DNA of 5,166 bases from an uncultured Bacilli bacterium (GTDB lineage: Bacteria > Bacillota_I > Bacilli_A > RF39 > UBA660): the NCBI GenBank assembly GCA_947624475.1, contig CANQKK010000062.1, positions 1-5,166 on the forward strand, given 5' to 3'. Below are positions 1 through 5,166 of the stretch, piece by piece. Below the pieces are notes generated by a model. It made no database searches. It was not told the DNA's origin and saw only the letters and a list, made by a program, of their open reading frames with translations. Within the stretch, counting starts at the first letter, position 1. The number at the start of each line of letters is the position of its first letter. The position numbers were made by a program, and so were the translations under genes.

Positions 1-64
1 AGATGGTTTAAAAATAAATTTTGATACAAATAGAAAGATAGAGTGGAGTAGTTATGGAGCTTAA
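1..64 (+). other. Possible 3' end of an upstream gene
   Basis: The 53 bases before the first complete gene contain no full gene, but two frames are open from the left edge. One ends at a TGA at 22-24 after seven codons (RWFKNKF). The other ends at a TAA at 62-64 after 20 codons and would overlap the next start by 11 bases. Either could be the tail of an upstream gene in the same operon, and the fragment is too short to choose between them. No convincing promoter was found here; a TTGATA at 21-26 has no -10 box at a suitable distance. Confidence 0.25.
43..48 (+). promoter_or_regulatory. Ribosome binding site of the 696-aa LRR gene
   Basis: GTGGAG lies five bases before the ATG at 54. The same GTGGAG with the same spacing precedes the paralogous gene at 2166, so the leader appears to belong to the duplicated unit. 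This supports both ATG starts. Confidence 0.7.
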
Positions 65-139
65 TATAGTAGATGGTGTTTTAATTGAAGTAAAAGGAAA
101 AGAAACTCATGTAAAAATACCTGATGGGGTAAAAGAAAT
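54..139 (+). repeat. Direct repeat copy 1: duplicated 5' end of LRR gene
   Basis: These 86 bases match 2166-2251 at 82 positions, including an unbroken 50-base identity (77-126 against 2189-2238). They encode the N-terminal cap shared by the two LRR/ankyrin-like proteins. Similarity drops clearly downstream of this stretch. Confidence 0.9.
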
Positions 140-2144
140 TAGTGGAAAAGTATTTAAAAATCACGAAGAAATAAAAACTATAGAATTTCCAAATGACTTA
201 GAAAGAATAGGACGTGATGCATTTATCAATTGCAGCAGTTTAACAGAATTACATTTTCCCGATAATTTAAAAGAAATAAATTGGAATGCATTTAATGGTT
301 GTATAGGTTTAACAAAAATCCATTTACCAGATAGTTTAGAAAAAATAGAAGATGACATCTTTTCTGGTTGTGAAAACTTAACCACAATACACTTACCAAA
401 TCGTTTAAACACAATAGAAATATACGAATATAAAGCTTTAAGGGTAATAATAAGAAATCTATTTGCAGATTGTAAAAAAATTAATACAATAATTTTTCCA
501 GATAATATAAAAAAGATAGGGATAAATAGTTTAGTCTTACTGAAGAAAAAGAAGAAGAAAATATTTCAATTTTCAGATGACCATTCCGCAATTTTCTTTA
601 ATTATAAATTACTGAATCCTAATCAAGATACATGTTCGGCTATTGAATCTTTATTTACAGACGAAATAAATGACCAAAAGATTATGTTATTTATTTTAAA
701 ATTATGTGCACTATATGGAACTTTAGATGAGTTAGGTTGGCTATTAGATTCCATAAAAAGTCATAATTTTACACTGAGTGGTAAAAATATTCGGAAAACC
801 TTTGAAGAAATTTTTTCGAACTGTGATGATAAAACATTTGAACTAATCATAGAAAAGGGTGAGTTACCTAGATTACAAAAGAACAAGATGCTAGAAGAAT
901 ATGTTTTAAATGATAAAGAGGAGAGAATAAGAGTATTGATTCATTATGGAATTATAGATTCTAAATATATAGACCAAGCATTAGAAATAGCTAATCAGCA
1001 TAAAAAGACTTCCATGGTGTCATTTTTATTAAATGAAAAAAATAATTTAAAAATAAGAAAAAAAGATGGACAACAGAGTACTTTAAAGAAGGAAAAGGTG
1101 GAAAAACCTATATGGGATATTCAATTGATAGATGAAAAAACGGGTTTTATAACAGCATATCATGGAAAAGATACTATTGTTGAATTTCCACAGAAGGTTG
1201 GAAATATTAAGATATGTGGAGTTGGATCTAAAAAATACGGTACAAACAATTATAAAAATATAACATCCATTGTTATTCCAGAAGGATATACAACAATTGA
1301 TAATTATGCTTTTGCAAAATGTAAGAGTTTACAAAAAATAACTTTACCCAATACGCTTAAAAGGATTTGTAGCCATGCTTTTGATGGATGTTCATTTTTA
1401 CAAAAAATAAATTTTCCAAATCAACTTGAATATATTGGGGACTATGCTTTTGCTAATAATCCTAATAATATATGGACTGATCAATATGAAATGTTAAATT
1501 TTGTGATATTATCCAATAATATTACTAGTTTAGGCAGTCGTATTTTTGATGGTCGTAAGTTAAAAACTGTTATTTTCCCTCTATCCTTGAAAACTTTATA
1601 TTTTAACATATTTTCTAGATGCTATTCTTTTGATGATAATGGAATAATCTATGGTGATGGCGTGGTCATTCCAGCAGTTGAAAAATTCTATTATCAAAAT
1701 CACCTTGATATTCGTATTTCGGCTCTTTATATTTTAAATCCTACCATGGAAGTTGTAGGAACAATTCCTACTACCAATATTACTATTCATGCTTTAGCAA
1801 ATTCTAAGTTTAGTAAAAGAAAGTGGTTTAAACCTTTGTCAAGAAAAGAAATATATAGTATTGCTGAAATATATTATAAAAAACCTCTTGAAAAGCATGT
1901 ATTGTTAGGGCAAAATTTAAATGTTTTTCCAAAAATTGGTGAAAATTTGACTATTAAGTATCAGTTGAATGATGATAAGATATACGTGTATAATGATGAT
2001 GGGGTCCTTTATGGTGAAATCATAGATGGAGTAGAGATAAAGTCCCTTGCAGAATGCTTAACGGCAACTGTTTTAACAGAATCCACTTTAGATGGAAAAA
2101 TTATGATTAAGGTGAAATTAAAAAAGAATAGCGATGTTATATAA
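54..2144 (+). CDS. BspA-like LRR / ankyrin-like repeat protein, 696 aa
   Basis: A multi-domain repeat protein without signal peptide or membrane segment, so probably cytoplasmic and likely a binding scaffold; its partner is unknown. Residues 1-25 form a cap (NIVDGVLIEVKGK). Residues 26-163 hold LRR_5 repeats of 23 residues with the AFxxC...LxxIxFPDx pattern, with Cys at 60, 83, 106 and, after an 11-residue insertion, 140. A lysine tract follows (164-169). Residues about 205-330 are helical, degenerate ankyrin-like repeats (ALYGTLDELGWLLDS; ALEIANQHKKTSMVSFLL). Residues 353-392 look like the beta entry module often seen before LRR_5 blocks, and 400-522 form a second LRR block (Cys 423, 446). 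Residues 613-691 are beta-rich and HIRAN-like (GENLTIKY...YVYNDDGVLYGE). The ATG has a good ribosome site. The paralogue 21 bases downstream matches residues 1-330. Repeat families are clear; function is not. Confidence 0.9.
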   Translation: MELNIVDGVLIEVKGKETHVKIPDGVKEISGKVFKNHEEIKTIEFPNDLERIGRDAFINCSSLTELHFPDNLKEINWNAFNGCIGLTKIHLPDSLEKIEDDIFSGCENLTTIHLPNRLNTIEIYEYKALRVIIRNLFADCKKINTIIFPDNIKKIGINSLVLLKKKKKKIFQFSDDHSAIFFNYKLLNPNQDTCSAIESLFTDEINDQKIMLFILKLCALYGTLDELGWLLDSIKSHNFTLSGKNIRKTFEEIFSNCDDKTFELIIEKGELPRLQKNKMLEEYVLNDKEERIRVLIHYGIIDSKYIDQALEIANQHKKTSMVSFLLNEKNNLKIRKKDGQQSTLKKEKVEKPIWDIQLIDEKTGFITAYHGKDTIVEFPQKVGNIKICGVGSKKYGTNNYKNITSIVIPEGYTTIDNYAFAKCKSLQKITLPNTLKRICSHAFDGCSFLQKINFPNQLEYIGDYAFANNPNNIWTDQYEMLNFVILSNNITSLGSRIFDGRKLKTVIFPLSLKTLYFNIFSRCYSFDDNGIIYGDGVVIPAVEKFYYQNHLDIRISALYILNPTMEVVGTIPTTNITIHALANSKFSKRKWFKPLSRKEIYSIAEIYYKKPLEKHVLLGQNLNVFPKIGENLTIKYQLNDDKIYVYNDDGVLYGEIIDGVEIKSLAECLTATVLTESTLDGKIMIKVKLKKNSDVI
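129..542 (+). repeat. LRR_5 repeat block 1 of the 696-aa protein
   Basis: There are about five and a half units of 23 residues (69 bases), at residues 26-48, 49-71, 72-94, 95-117, 118-151 and 152-163. The fifth unit is 34 residues long because of an 11-residue insertion around EIYEYKALRVI. Each unit has a hydrophobic L..I start, an (A/x)F..C centre and an I.(F/L)P turn. Confidence 0.85.
666..1043 (+). other. Ankyrin-like helical domain of the 696-aa protein
   Basis: Residues 205-330 contain about four helix pairs with the ankyrin-like A..G..(D/E)....L(L/I) rhythm, but without the canonical TPLH motif. The last part (EYVLND, GIIDSKYIDQALEIANQ) matches the same region of the 395-aa paralogue closely. 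The ankyrin label is inferred from the pattern; another alpha-solenoid is possible. Confidence 0.5.
1251..1619 (+). repeat. LRR_5 repeat block 2 of the 696-aa protein
   Basis: Residues 400-522 hold a second block of LRR_5 units: SIVIPEGYTTIDNYAFAKC, ITLPNTLKRICSHAFDGC, INFPNQLEYIGDYAF, then a unit lengthened around NNPNNIWTDQYEM, and VIFPLSLKTLYFNIFSRC. It is separated from block 1 by the ankyrin-like region and is absent from the paralogue downstream. Confidence 0.8.
1890..2123 (+). other. C-terminal HIRAN-like beta module (tentative)
   Basis: Residues 613-690 read as a small beta domain: IGENLTIKY, then KIYVYNDDGVLYGEI, then a helix-like SLAECL and strands ATVLTE and KIMIKVKL. The order resembles HIRAN domains, where a Gdxl.L strand precedes a DxxAI.V....G..iGyl segment. 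The usual NPYDPNA loop is reduced here to NDDK. HIRAN domains bind DNA ends and often accompany nucleases and helicases. This is resemblance by eye only. Confidence 0.35.
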
Positions 2145-2153
2145 AAGAAACAT

Positions 2154-2160
2154 AGTGGAG
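2154..2160 (+). promoter_or_regulatory. Ribosome binding site of the 395-aa LRR gene
   Basis: AGTGGAG lies five bases before the ATG at 2166, within the 21-base gap after the preceding stop. The short gap and lack of a terminator indicate that both LRR genes are co-transcribed. Confidence 0.7.
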
Positions 2161-2165
2161 ACTTT

Positions 2166-2251
2166 ATGAAGTTTAATATAGTAGATGATGTTTTAATTGA
2201 AGTAAAAGGAAAAGAAACTCATGTAAAAATACCTGATGAGGTAAAAGAAAT
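2166..2251 (+). repeat. Direct repeat copy 2: duplicated 5' end of LRR gene
   Basis: This is the partner of 54-139, offset by 2112 bases, with 82 of 86 positions identical. The two copies could support recombination that would delete the first gene while leaving one intact reading frame; that consequence is inference. Confidence 0.9.
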
Positions 2252-3353
2252 AGGTGAGAAAGTATTTGAATATCATAGAGAGATAAAAAATATAGAATTT
2301 CCATCTAGTTTGAAAAAAATAGGAAATCATGCCTTTTTTGATTGTACAAGTCTACTAACAATCGATTTACCAAACGGTTTAGAATTAATCAGTTGGGGTG
2401 CTTTTGAAGGTTGTGATAACTTAAGAGAAGTTACTTTTCCAGATAGTTTAAAGGAAATCAAAAAAGGAGCCTTCTTTTGTTGTGCCAGTTTACTAAAAAT
2501 TGAATTACCCAATGGTTTAAAAAAAATAGAAGATGTAGTATTTGGAAATTGTAAAGAATTGACTACAATTTCCTTGCCTGATAGTATAGAATCACTAGGT
2601 AAATGTGCCTTTTTTGGCTGTGAAAAATTAATGGCCATAGATTTCCCTAATGGTTTAAAAAGAATAGGAAATAGAGCATTTTATAACTGCACGAGTTTAA
2701 CAGCCATTACTTTTCCAGATAGTTTAGAAGATGTAGAACATTTTGCTTTCGAAGGTTGTACAGGTATAATAACTATTAACTTTCCAACCTATTTTAAGCA
2801 AAGAGGAAAAAATAATTTGCAAGCCAATTACTTTTATCAAAAAACAATATTTTTTAATCCACTATTGGCAAAATTTCTAAAAAAAGATGGATATTGCTTA
2901 ACAAAGGAGCAAGTAGAAGTATTAAATGAAAGCGACTTAACAAATTCTCAATTGAAGAAACATAAAAATCCAAGTATAGTTGCTTCTTGCTTTGCTAATA
3001 CTTCATCTGAAACACTTTCTTTACTTTCTTTAGATTTTGCCAAATATGGAAAGAAATATATTGTTCCTTTGGAGGATTTTGAAACAATATTTTTATTTTC
3101 GGACTGTGATGATGAAACTCTTGAGACAATCATAGAGAAATGTGAGCTTCCTAAATTTTCAAAGGTTAAACTATTAGAAAAATATGTTTTAAATGATGAA
3201 ATAAATAGAATAAGCATATTTATTAAGCATGGCATAATCGATTTAAAGGATATAAATCAAGCATTAGAAATTTCCAATCAAAACAAAAATACTTTTATGG
3301 TTGACTTCTTATTGAGTGAAAAAAATAAATTAGAAACAAAAAAAGTTAGTTAA
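2166..3353 (+). CDS. BspA-like LRR / ankyrin-like repeat protein, 395 aa
   Basis: A shorter paralogue of the 696-aa protein immediately upstream, with no signal peptide or membrane segment and probably cytoplasmic; its function is unknown. Residues 1-25 form the shared cap (NIVDDVLIEVKGK). Residues 26-209 are eight LRR_5 repeats of exactly 23 residues, with Cys at 60, 83, 106, 129, 152, 175 and 198, one per unit. Units 2-7 alternate between PNG and PDS endings. Residues about 210-255 link to a helical ankyrin-like region (255-388), where FSDCDDETLETIIEK, EKYVLND and INQALEISNQ match the upstream protein. The chain ends at residue 395, where the paralogue goes on into a linker, a second LRR block and a HIRAN-like module. 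This could be a truncated copy or the ancestral short form. The start is supported by the ribosome site conserved between the two genes. Confidence 0.9.
   Translation: MKFNIVDDVLIEVKGKETHVKIPDEVKEIGEKVFEYHREIKNIEFPSSLKKIGNHAFFDCTSLLTIDLPNGLELISWGAFEGCDNLREVTFPDSLKEIKKGAFFCCASLLKIELPNGLKKIEDVVFGNCKELTTISLPDSIESLGKCAFFGCEKLMAIDFPNGLKRIGNRAFYNCTSLTAITFPDSLEDVEHFAFEGCTGIITINFPTYFKQRGKNNLQANYFYQKTIFFNPLLAKFLKKDGYCLTKEQVEVLNESDLTNSQLKKHKNPSIVASCFANTSSETLSLLSLDFAKYGKKYIVPLEDFETIFLFSDCDDETLETIIEKCELPKFSKVKLLEKYVLNDEINRISIFIKHGIIDLKDINQALEISNQNKNTFMVDFLLSEKNKLETKKVS
2241..2792 (+). repeat. Eight LRR_5 units with a 138-base higher-order period
   Basis: There are eight units of 69 bases. Within 2310-2723, units fall into three pairs of 138 bases (2310-2447, 2448-2585, 2586-2723). 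The first of each pair has AFFxC and ends in PNG; the second has varied residues before Cys and ends in PDS. The pairing suggests growth by duplication of two-unit blocks. Confidence 0.8.
2928..3329 (+). other. Ankyrin-like helical domain of the 395-aa protein
   Basis: Residues 255-388 correspond to residues 205-328 of the upstream protein. The second half is best conserved (CDDxTxExIIEKxELP, YVLND, GIID, QALEI, LLxEKN). The first half differs more. It shows alpha-solenoid periodicity but no textbook ankyrin motif. Confidence 0.5.
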
Positions 3354-3386
3354 AAATAAAGAGAAGAAGGTAATTAACCCTTTGAG

Positions 3387-3409
3387 ATGTTATGAATGTA
3401 ACATTTTTT
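3387..3409 (+). terminator. Weak intrinsic terminator candidate
   Basis: ATGTTA (3387-3392) pairs with TAACAT (3399-3404) around a six-base loop and is followed directly by a run of five T. The position, 33 bases after the stop of the LRR pair, fits a terminator. The stem has only one G-C pair, so it may be inefficient. Confidence 0.4.
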
Positions 3410-3448
3410 AAAAATTATAAAATATTAAATTAATTATTATTGTAGTAG

Positions 3449-3456
3449 AAAGGAAG
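3449..3456 (+). promoter_or_regulatory. Ribosome binding site of the 82-aa protein
   Basis: AAAGGAAG lies seven bases before the ATG at 3464. It is the clearest evidence that this short gene is translated. Confidence 0.7.
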
Positions 3457-3463
3457 TATAAAA

Positions 3464-3712
3464 ATGCAACAAACTTTTAATTTAGAAGAATTAAAAAAAC
3501 AAATTAACGAAAATAAATATCAAGATGGAGATAGGATCTATTGTCGGGAGTTTCCGTCTTTAATCTTTATCTATGAGAATCATGAATTTGTTGGCTATTA
3601 TGCCGATGGTCATGATTTATTCGGTGATGGTACATTATATGAATTAATTAAAAACAAAGATTGTACTCTATCTAATGAGCCATTCTTGTCTTATCCTAAT
3701 GAAGAGGATTAA
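3464..3712 (+). CDS. Small acidic protein of unknown function, 82 aa
   Basis: The family is not recognised. The 82 residues include 17 Asp/Glu against 7 Lys/Arg, so the protein is strongly acidic. It has no signal peptide or membrane segment and should be cytoplasmic. A short N-terminal helix (NLEELKKQINEN) leads into an apparently beta-rich, aromatic middle (DRIYCREFPSLIFIY, EFVGYYADGHDLFGDGTLYE) and an acidic tail (PNEED). Two cysteines are present (27 and about 67), too few to suggest a metal site. The gene has a good ribosome site and lies 32 bases before the likely GTG start of the exonuclease gene, so the two are probably co-transcribed. It could be a partner or modulator of that nuclease, but this rests only on position and charge. 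Confidence 0.75.
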   Translation: MQQTFNLEELKKQINENKYQDGDRIYCREFPSLIFIYENHEFVGYYADGHDLFGDGTLYELIKNKDCTLSNEPFLSYPNEED

Positions 3713-3733
3713 GTATAAAATATAATAAATTGT

Positions 3734-3737
3734 GGTG
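3734..3737 (+). promoter_or_regulatory. Ribosome site deciding the exonuclease start
   Basis: GGTG lies seven bases before the GTG at 3745. The alternative in-frame TTG codons at 3730 and 3739 have no site at a workable distance, and the first in-frame ATG, at 3778, has none either. The GTG at 3745 is therefore preferred. Confidence 0.5.
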
Positions 3738-3744
3738 TTTGAAT

Positions 3745-4980
3745 GTGAATAATGAAGAATATATTGAATTAATAAATATGTATATAAATAAAGACATAGA
3801 TAAAGAAACTTTTTATGATAAACTTGTAGAAATAACAAATAGTTTAAAAACGCCATTAAAAGAGTTTTACATAATCAATGCTTATTTATATAGATATTGC
3901 AATGTTCCAAGCAACTTGAAGGAATTTTTATACGACTATTCTTTGCCAATCTTATCTTCAACAGATATTACCGAATCTTCTAAGAACAAAATAAAATGTG
4001 CTTTAATGAATGCATACACTTCTGATTATAGCTATGAAATGGCTGAAAAGTATGCAATCGAACTATTAAATGCGAATATTAGCGATATCATTATTTTAAG
4101 AGATTTAGCTAATTATTATACAAAAACTAGAAGATATAAATTGGCTGAAAGTTTATATAACATTGTTATCAATGCAGGGGGTAGGGAACTAGCAACAAGA
4201 GATTATCAAAAATTTATCAATGTAGTGAATAAAAAACAAAAAGATTACTTACCAGCTGATTACGAAAATAAAGTCAAGTATTTGAAATTCCTAACATCCT
4301 TGAATATCCAATTTGACGATGTTATCCATAAAAAGCAACCAGAGAAAATCAAAGTAGATAACTATCCTATACCTGTTGAGCATACTATGTTTGACTTTGA
4401 TAGCTTTGTCGCATTTGATGTAGAGACAACGGGCATTGATACAACAAGAGATTCTATTACAGAAATTGCTGCTATTAAAGTGCTTAATGGACAAATTATT
4501 GAAGAAAAAGAATTTTTGTTTCAAGAGTTAGTTCATCCTTATAAAAGAACAATTCCTCCTAGTGTTGAGAAATTAACAGGGATTACAAATGAAATGGTAA
4601 AAGATGCCCCACGAATTTGGGAAGTATTCCCAAAATTTGTAGATTTTATCGGTGATAGTATAATGCTCGGATATAATTGTATGTCTTTTGATAGTAAGTT
4701 TTTAGTAAGAGCAGGTCGACTTAGTAATATCATCATTGAAAATGAATATTTTGATGTATTACATATGGCAAAACAATATAAGAGTCAATTATCTTGTGAT
4801 AACATGAAGTTAGTAAGTGTTGGTGAAACTTTAGGCATTAAAAATCCTCAAGCTCACCGTGCCTTAGCTGATGCTATTACGACAGCAAAAGTTTATTTAG
4901 CTTTAAAAAAATTAAAACCAGTCTCACCAGTTAATGATATTGTAGATTTAAAAGACGAAGGAAATGACATCTTAAATTAG
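3745..4980 (+). CDS. TPR-like / DEDDh 3'-5' exonuclease, 411 aa
   Basis: A predicted cytoplasmic exonuclease that removes nucleotides from 3' ends of DNA or RNA with two metal ions. Residues 1-205 are helical, with TPR-like pairs near 90-145 (AEKYAIELLNANI; LRDLANYYTKTRRYKLAESLY). A linker (about 196-215) leads to the DnaQ/PolC-epsilon-type domain at about 221-388. All five catalytic residues are present: Asp225 and Glu227 in DVETTG, Asp316 in GYNCMSFDSKFL, and His371 and Asp376 in AHRALADA. LTGIT and the PQAHRALADA block are typical of the family. A single-domain DnaQ proofreading subunit would be shorter, so this is more likely an accessory nuclease whose helical part binds a partner. The start is a GTG; a TTG at 3730 would add five residues. 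It follows the acidic gene by 32 bases and precedes a membrane-protein gene by 19, forming an operon. The natural substrate cannot be told from sequence. Confidence 0.9.
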   Translation: MNNEEYIELINMYINKDIDKETFYDKLVEITNSLKTPLKEFYIINAYLYRYCNVPSNLKEFLYDYSLPILSSTDITESSKNKIKCALMNAYTSDYSYEMAEKYAIELLNANISDIIILRDLANYYTKTRRYKLAESLYNIVINAGGRELATRDYQKFINVVNKKQKDYLPADYENKVKYLKFLTSLNIQFDDVIHKKQPEKIKVDNYPIPVEHTMFDFDSFVAFDVETTGIDTTRDSITEIAAIKVLNGQIIEEKEFLFQELVHPYKRTIPPSVEKLTGITNEMVKDAPRIWEVFPKFVDFIGDSIMLGYNCMSFDSKFLVRAGRLSNIIIENEYFDVLHMAKQYKSQLSCDNMKLVSVGETLGIKNPQAHRALADAITTAKVYLALKKLKPVSPVNDIVDLKDEGNDILN

Positions 4981-4988
4981 AAAATAAT

Positions 4989-4995
4989 AAGGTGG
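4989..4995 (+). promoter_or_regulatory. Ribosome binding site of the partial membrane gene
   Basis: AAGGTGG ends four bases before the ATG at 5000 and eight bases after the exonuclease stop. It supports the start of the gene cut by the right edge and its translation from the same transcript. Confidence 0.7.
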
Positions 4996-4999
4996 TTTG

Positions 5000-5166
5000 A
5001 TGATTGCTATTGATATCGAAAGTGAAAAAAAGAAATTAAAAAAGAAAAATAAATACTTAATATGTTCTAATATATTATTGCTATTATCGTCTATATTTTT
5101 TATATTATATGCTGATATTTGGGTATATTTAAAATCTTTTGGTATTTTATTTGTATGTCTAAGCAT
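5000..5166 (+). CDS. Membrane protein, N-terminal fragment (cut by window end)
   Basis: A reading frame opens at ATG 5000 and stays open for 55 codons to the edge; the C-terminus lies outside. The product starts with a charged, lysine-rich segment (residues 9-18, EKKKLKKKNK), followed by a hydrophobic helix at about 19-37 (LICSNILLLLSSIFFILYA) and, after a short DIWVYLKS turn, the start of a second (FGILFVCLS). The positive charge before the first helix predicts a cytoplasmic N-terminus and insertion into the membrane. No family is recognisable from this fragment. It begins 19 bases after the exonuclease stop with a strong ribosome site, so it is probably the third gene of that operon. Confidence 0.7.
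   Translation, partial: MIAIDIESEKKKLKKKNKYLICSNILLLLSSIFFILYADIWVYLKSFGILFVCLS

Larger units (their letters stand above)
3354..3463 (+). other. 110-base intergenic region
   Basis: This very AT-rich gap separates the LRR pair from the acidic-protein/exonuclease genes. It holds a weak terminator-like hairpin at 3387-3409 and the ribosome site at 3449-3456. A promoter for the downstream genes probably lies here, but the AT-richness gives several -10-like strings (TATAAA at 3416, TATTAT at 3435) and none has a good -35 partner, so no promoter is called. Confidence 0.6.

Noticed and set aside
161..412. Minus-strand open frame of 83 codons
   Set aside because: It lies inside the LRR coding region; its repeated pattern (FxxSGKxxxVK) is the antisense image of the LRR units, and it has no independent ribosome site.
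2327..2638. Minus-strand open frame of 103 codons with repeated SQPxKAP motifs
   Set aside because: This is the same antisense mirror effect of the 23-residue LRR units in the 395-aa gene.
2241..2792. Regular 69-base periodicity resembling a CRISPR or satellite array
   Set aside because: The period is exactly 23 codons of LRR, units are diverged, and there is no repeat-spacer structure.
3354..3400. Possible remnant of the long gene's second half after the 395-aa stop (a KEKKVINP reading in another frame, against KEKVEKP)
   Set aside because: Nucleotide agreement over the compared stretch is about half, which is weak in AT-rich sequence; it needs a proper alignment.
3721..3726. Perfect TATAAT string before the exonuclease gene
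   Set aside because: No -35-like element lies 16-18 bases upstream, the implied leader would be too short for the GTG start, and such strings are expected in AT-rich DNA.
4972..5166. Minus-strand hydrophobic open frame at the right edge
   Set aside because: It is antisense to the better-supported + strand membrane gene starting at 5000, which has a strong ribosome site and operon spacing.

Overview
The window is strongly AT-rich, uses the standard bacterial code (no in-frame TGA) and has purine-rich Shine-Dalgarno sites 4-9 bases before its starts. All real genes lie on the + strand. This composition and the gene families suggest a low-GC member of the Bacillota (Firmicutes), probably a host-associated anaerobe. 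That is inference; no marker gene fixes the species.

Left part (1-3353): two tandem paralogous genes, 21 bases apart, encode proteins with no signal peptide, so they are probably cytoplasmic. Each starts with the same cap and a block of BspA-like (LRR_5) leucine-rich repeats of 23 residues, followed by a degenerate ankyrin-like helical region. The first protein (696 aa) continues into a second LRR block and a C-terminal beta-rich module that loosely resembles a HIRAN domain. The second (395 aa) stops where the first enters its second half. Their first 86 coding bases match at 82 positions, far above the rest of the pair. The second gene's repeats also show a two-repeat (138-base) higher-order period.

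Middle (3354-3463): a 110-base AT-rich gap with a weak hairpin plus T-run, the only likely transcription break.

Right part (3464-5166): a probable operon. It holds a very acidic 82-aa protein of unknown function; a protein with a TPR-like helical N-terminus and an intact DEDDh (DnaQ/PolC-type) 3'-5' exonuclease domain, probably starting at a GTG; and the first 55 codons of a membrane protein cut by the window edge.

The exonuclease is the only gene with a confident biochemical role. A joint function for the LRR/ankyrin pair and the nuclease operon (for example a defence or regulatory module) is possible but not shown by the sequence. No tRNA, rRNA, CRISPR array, transposase or phage gene was found.
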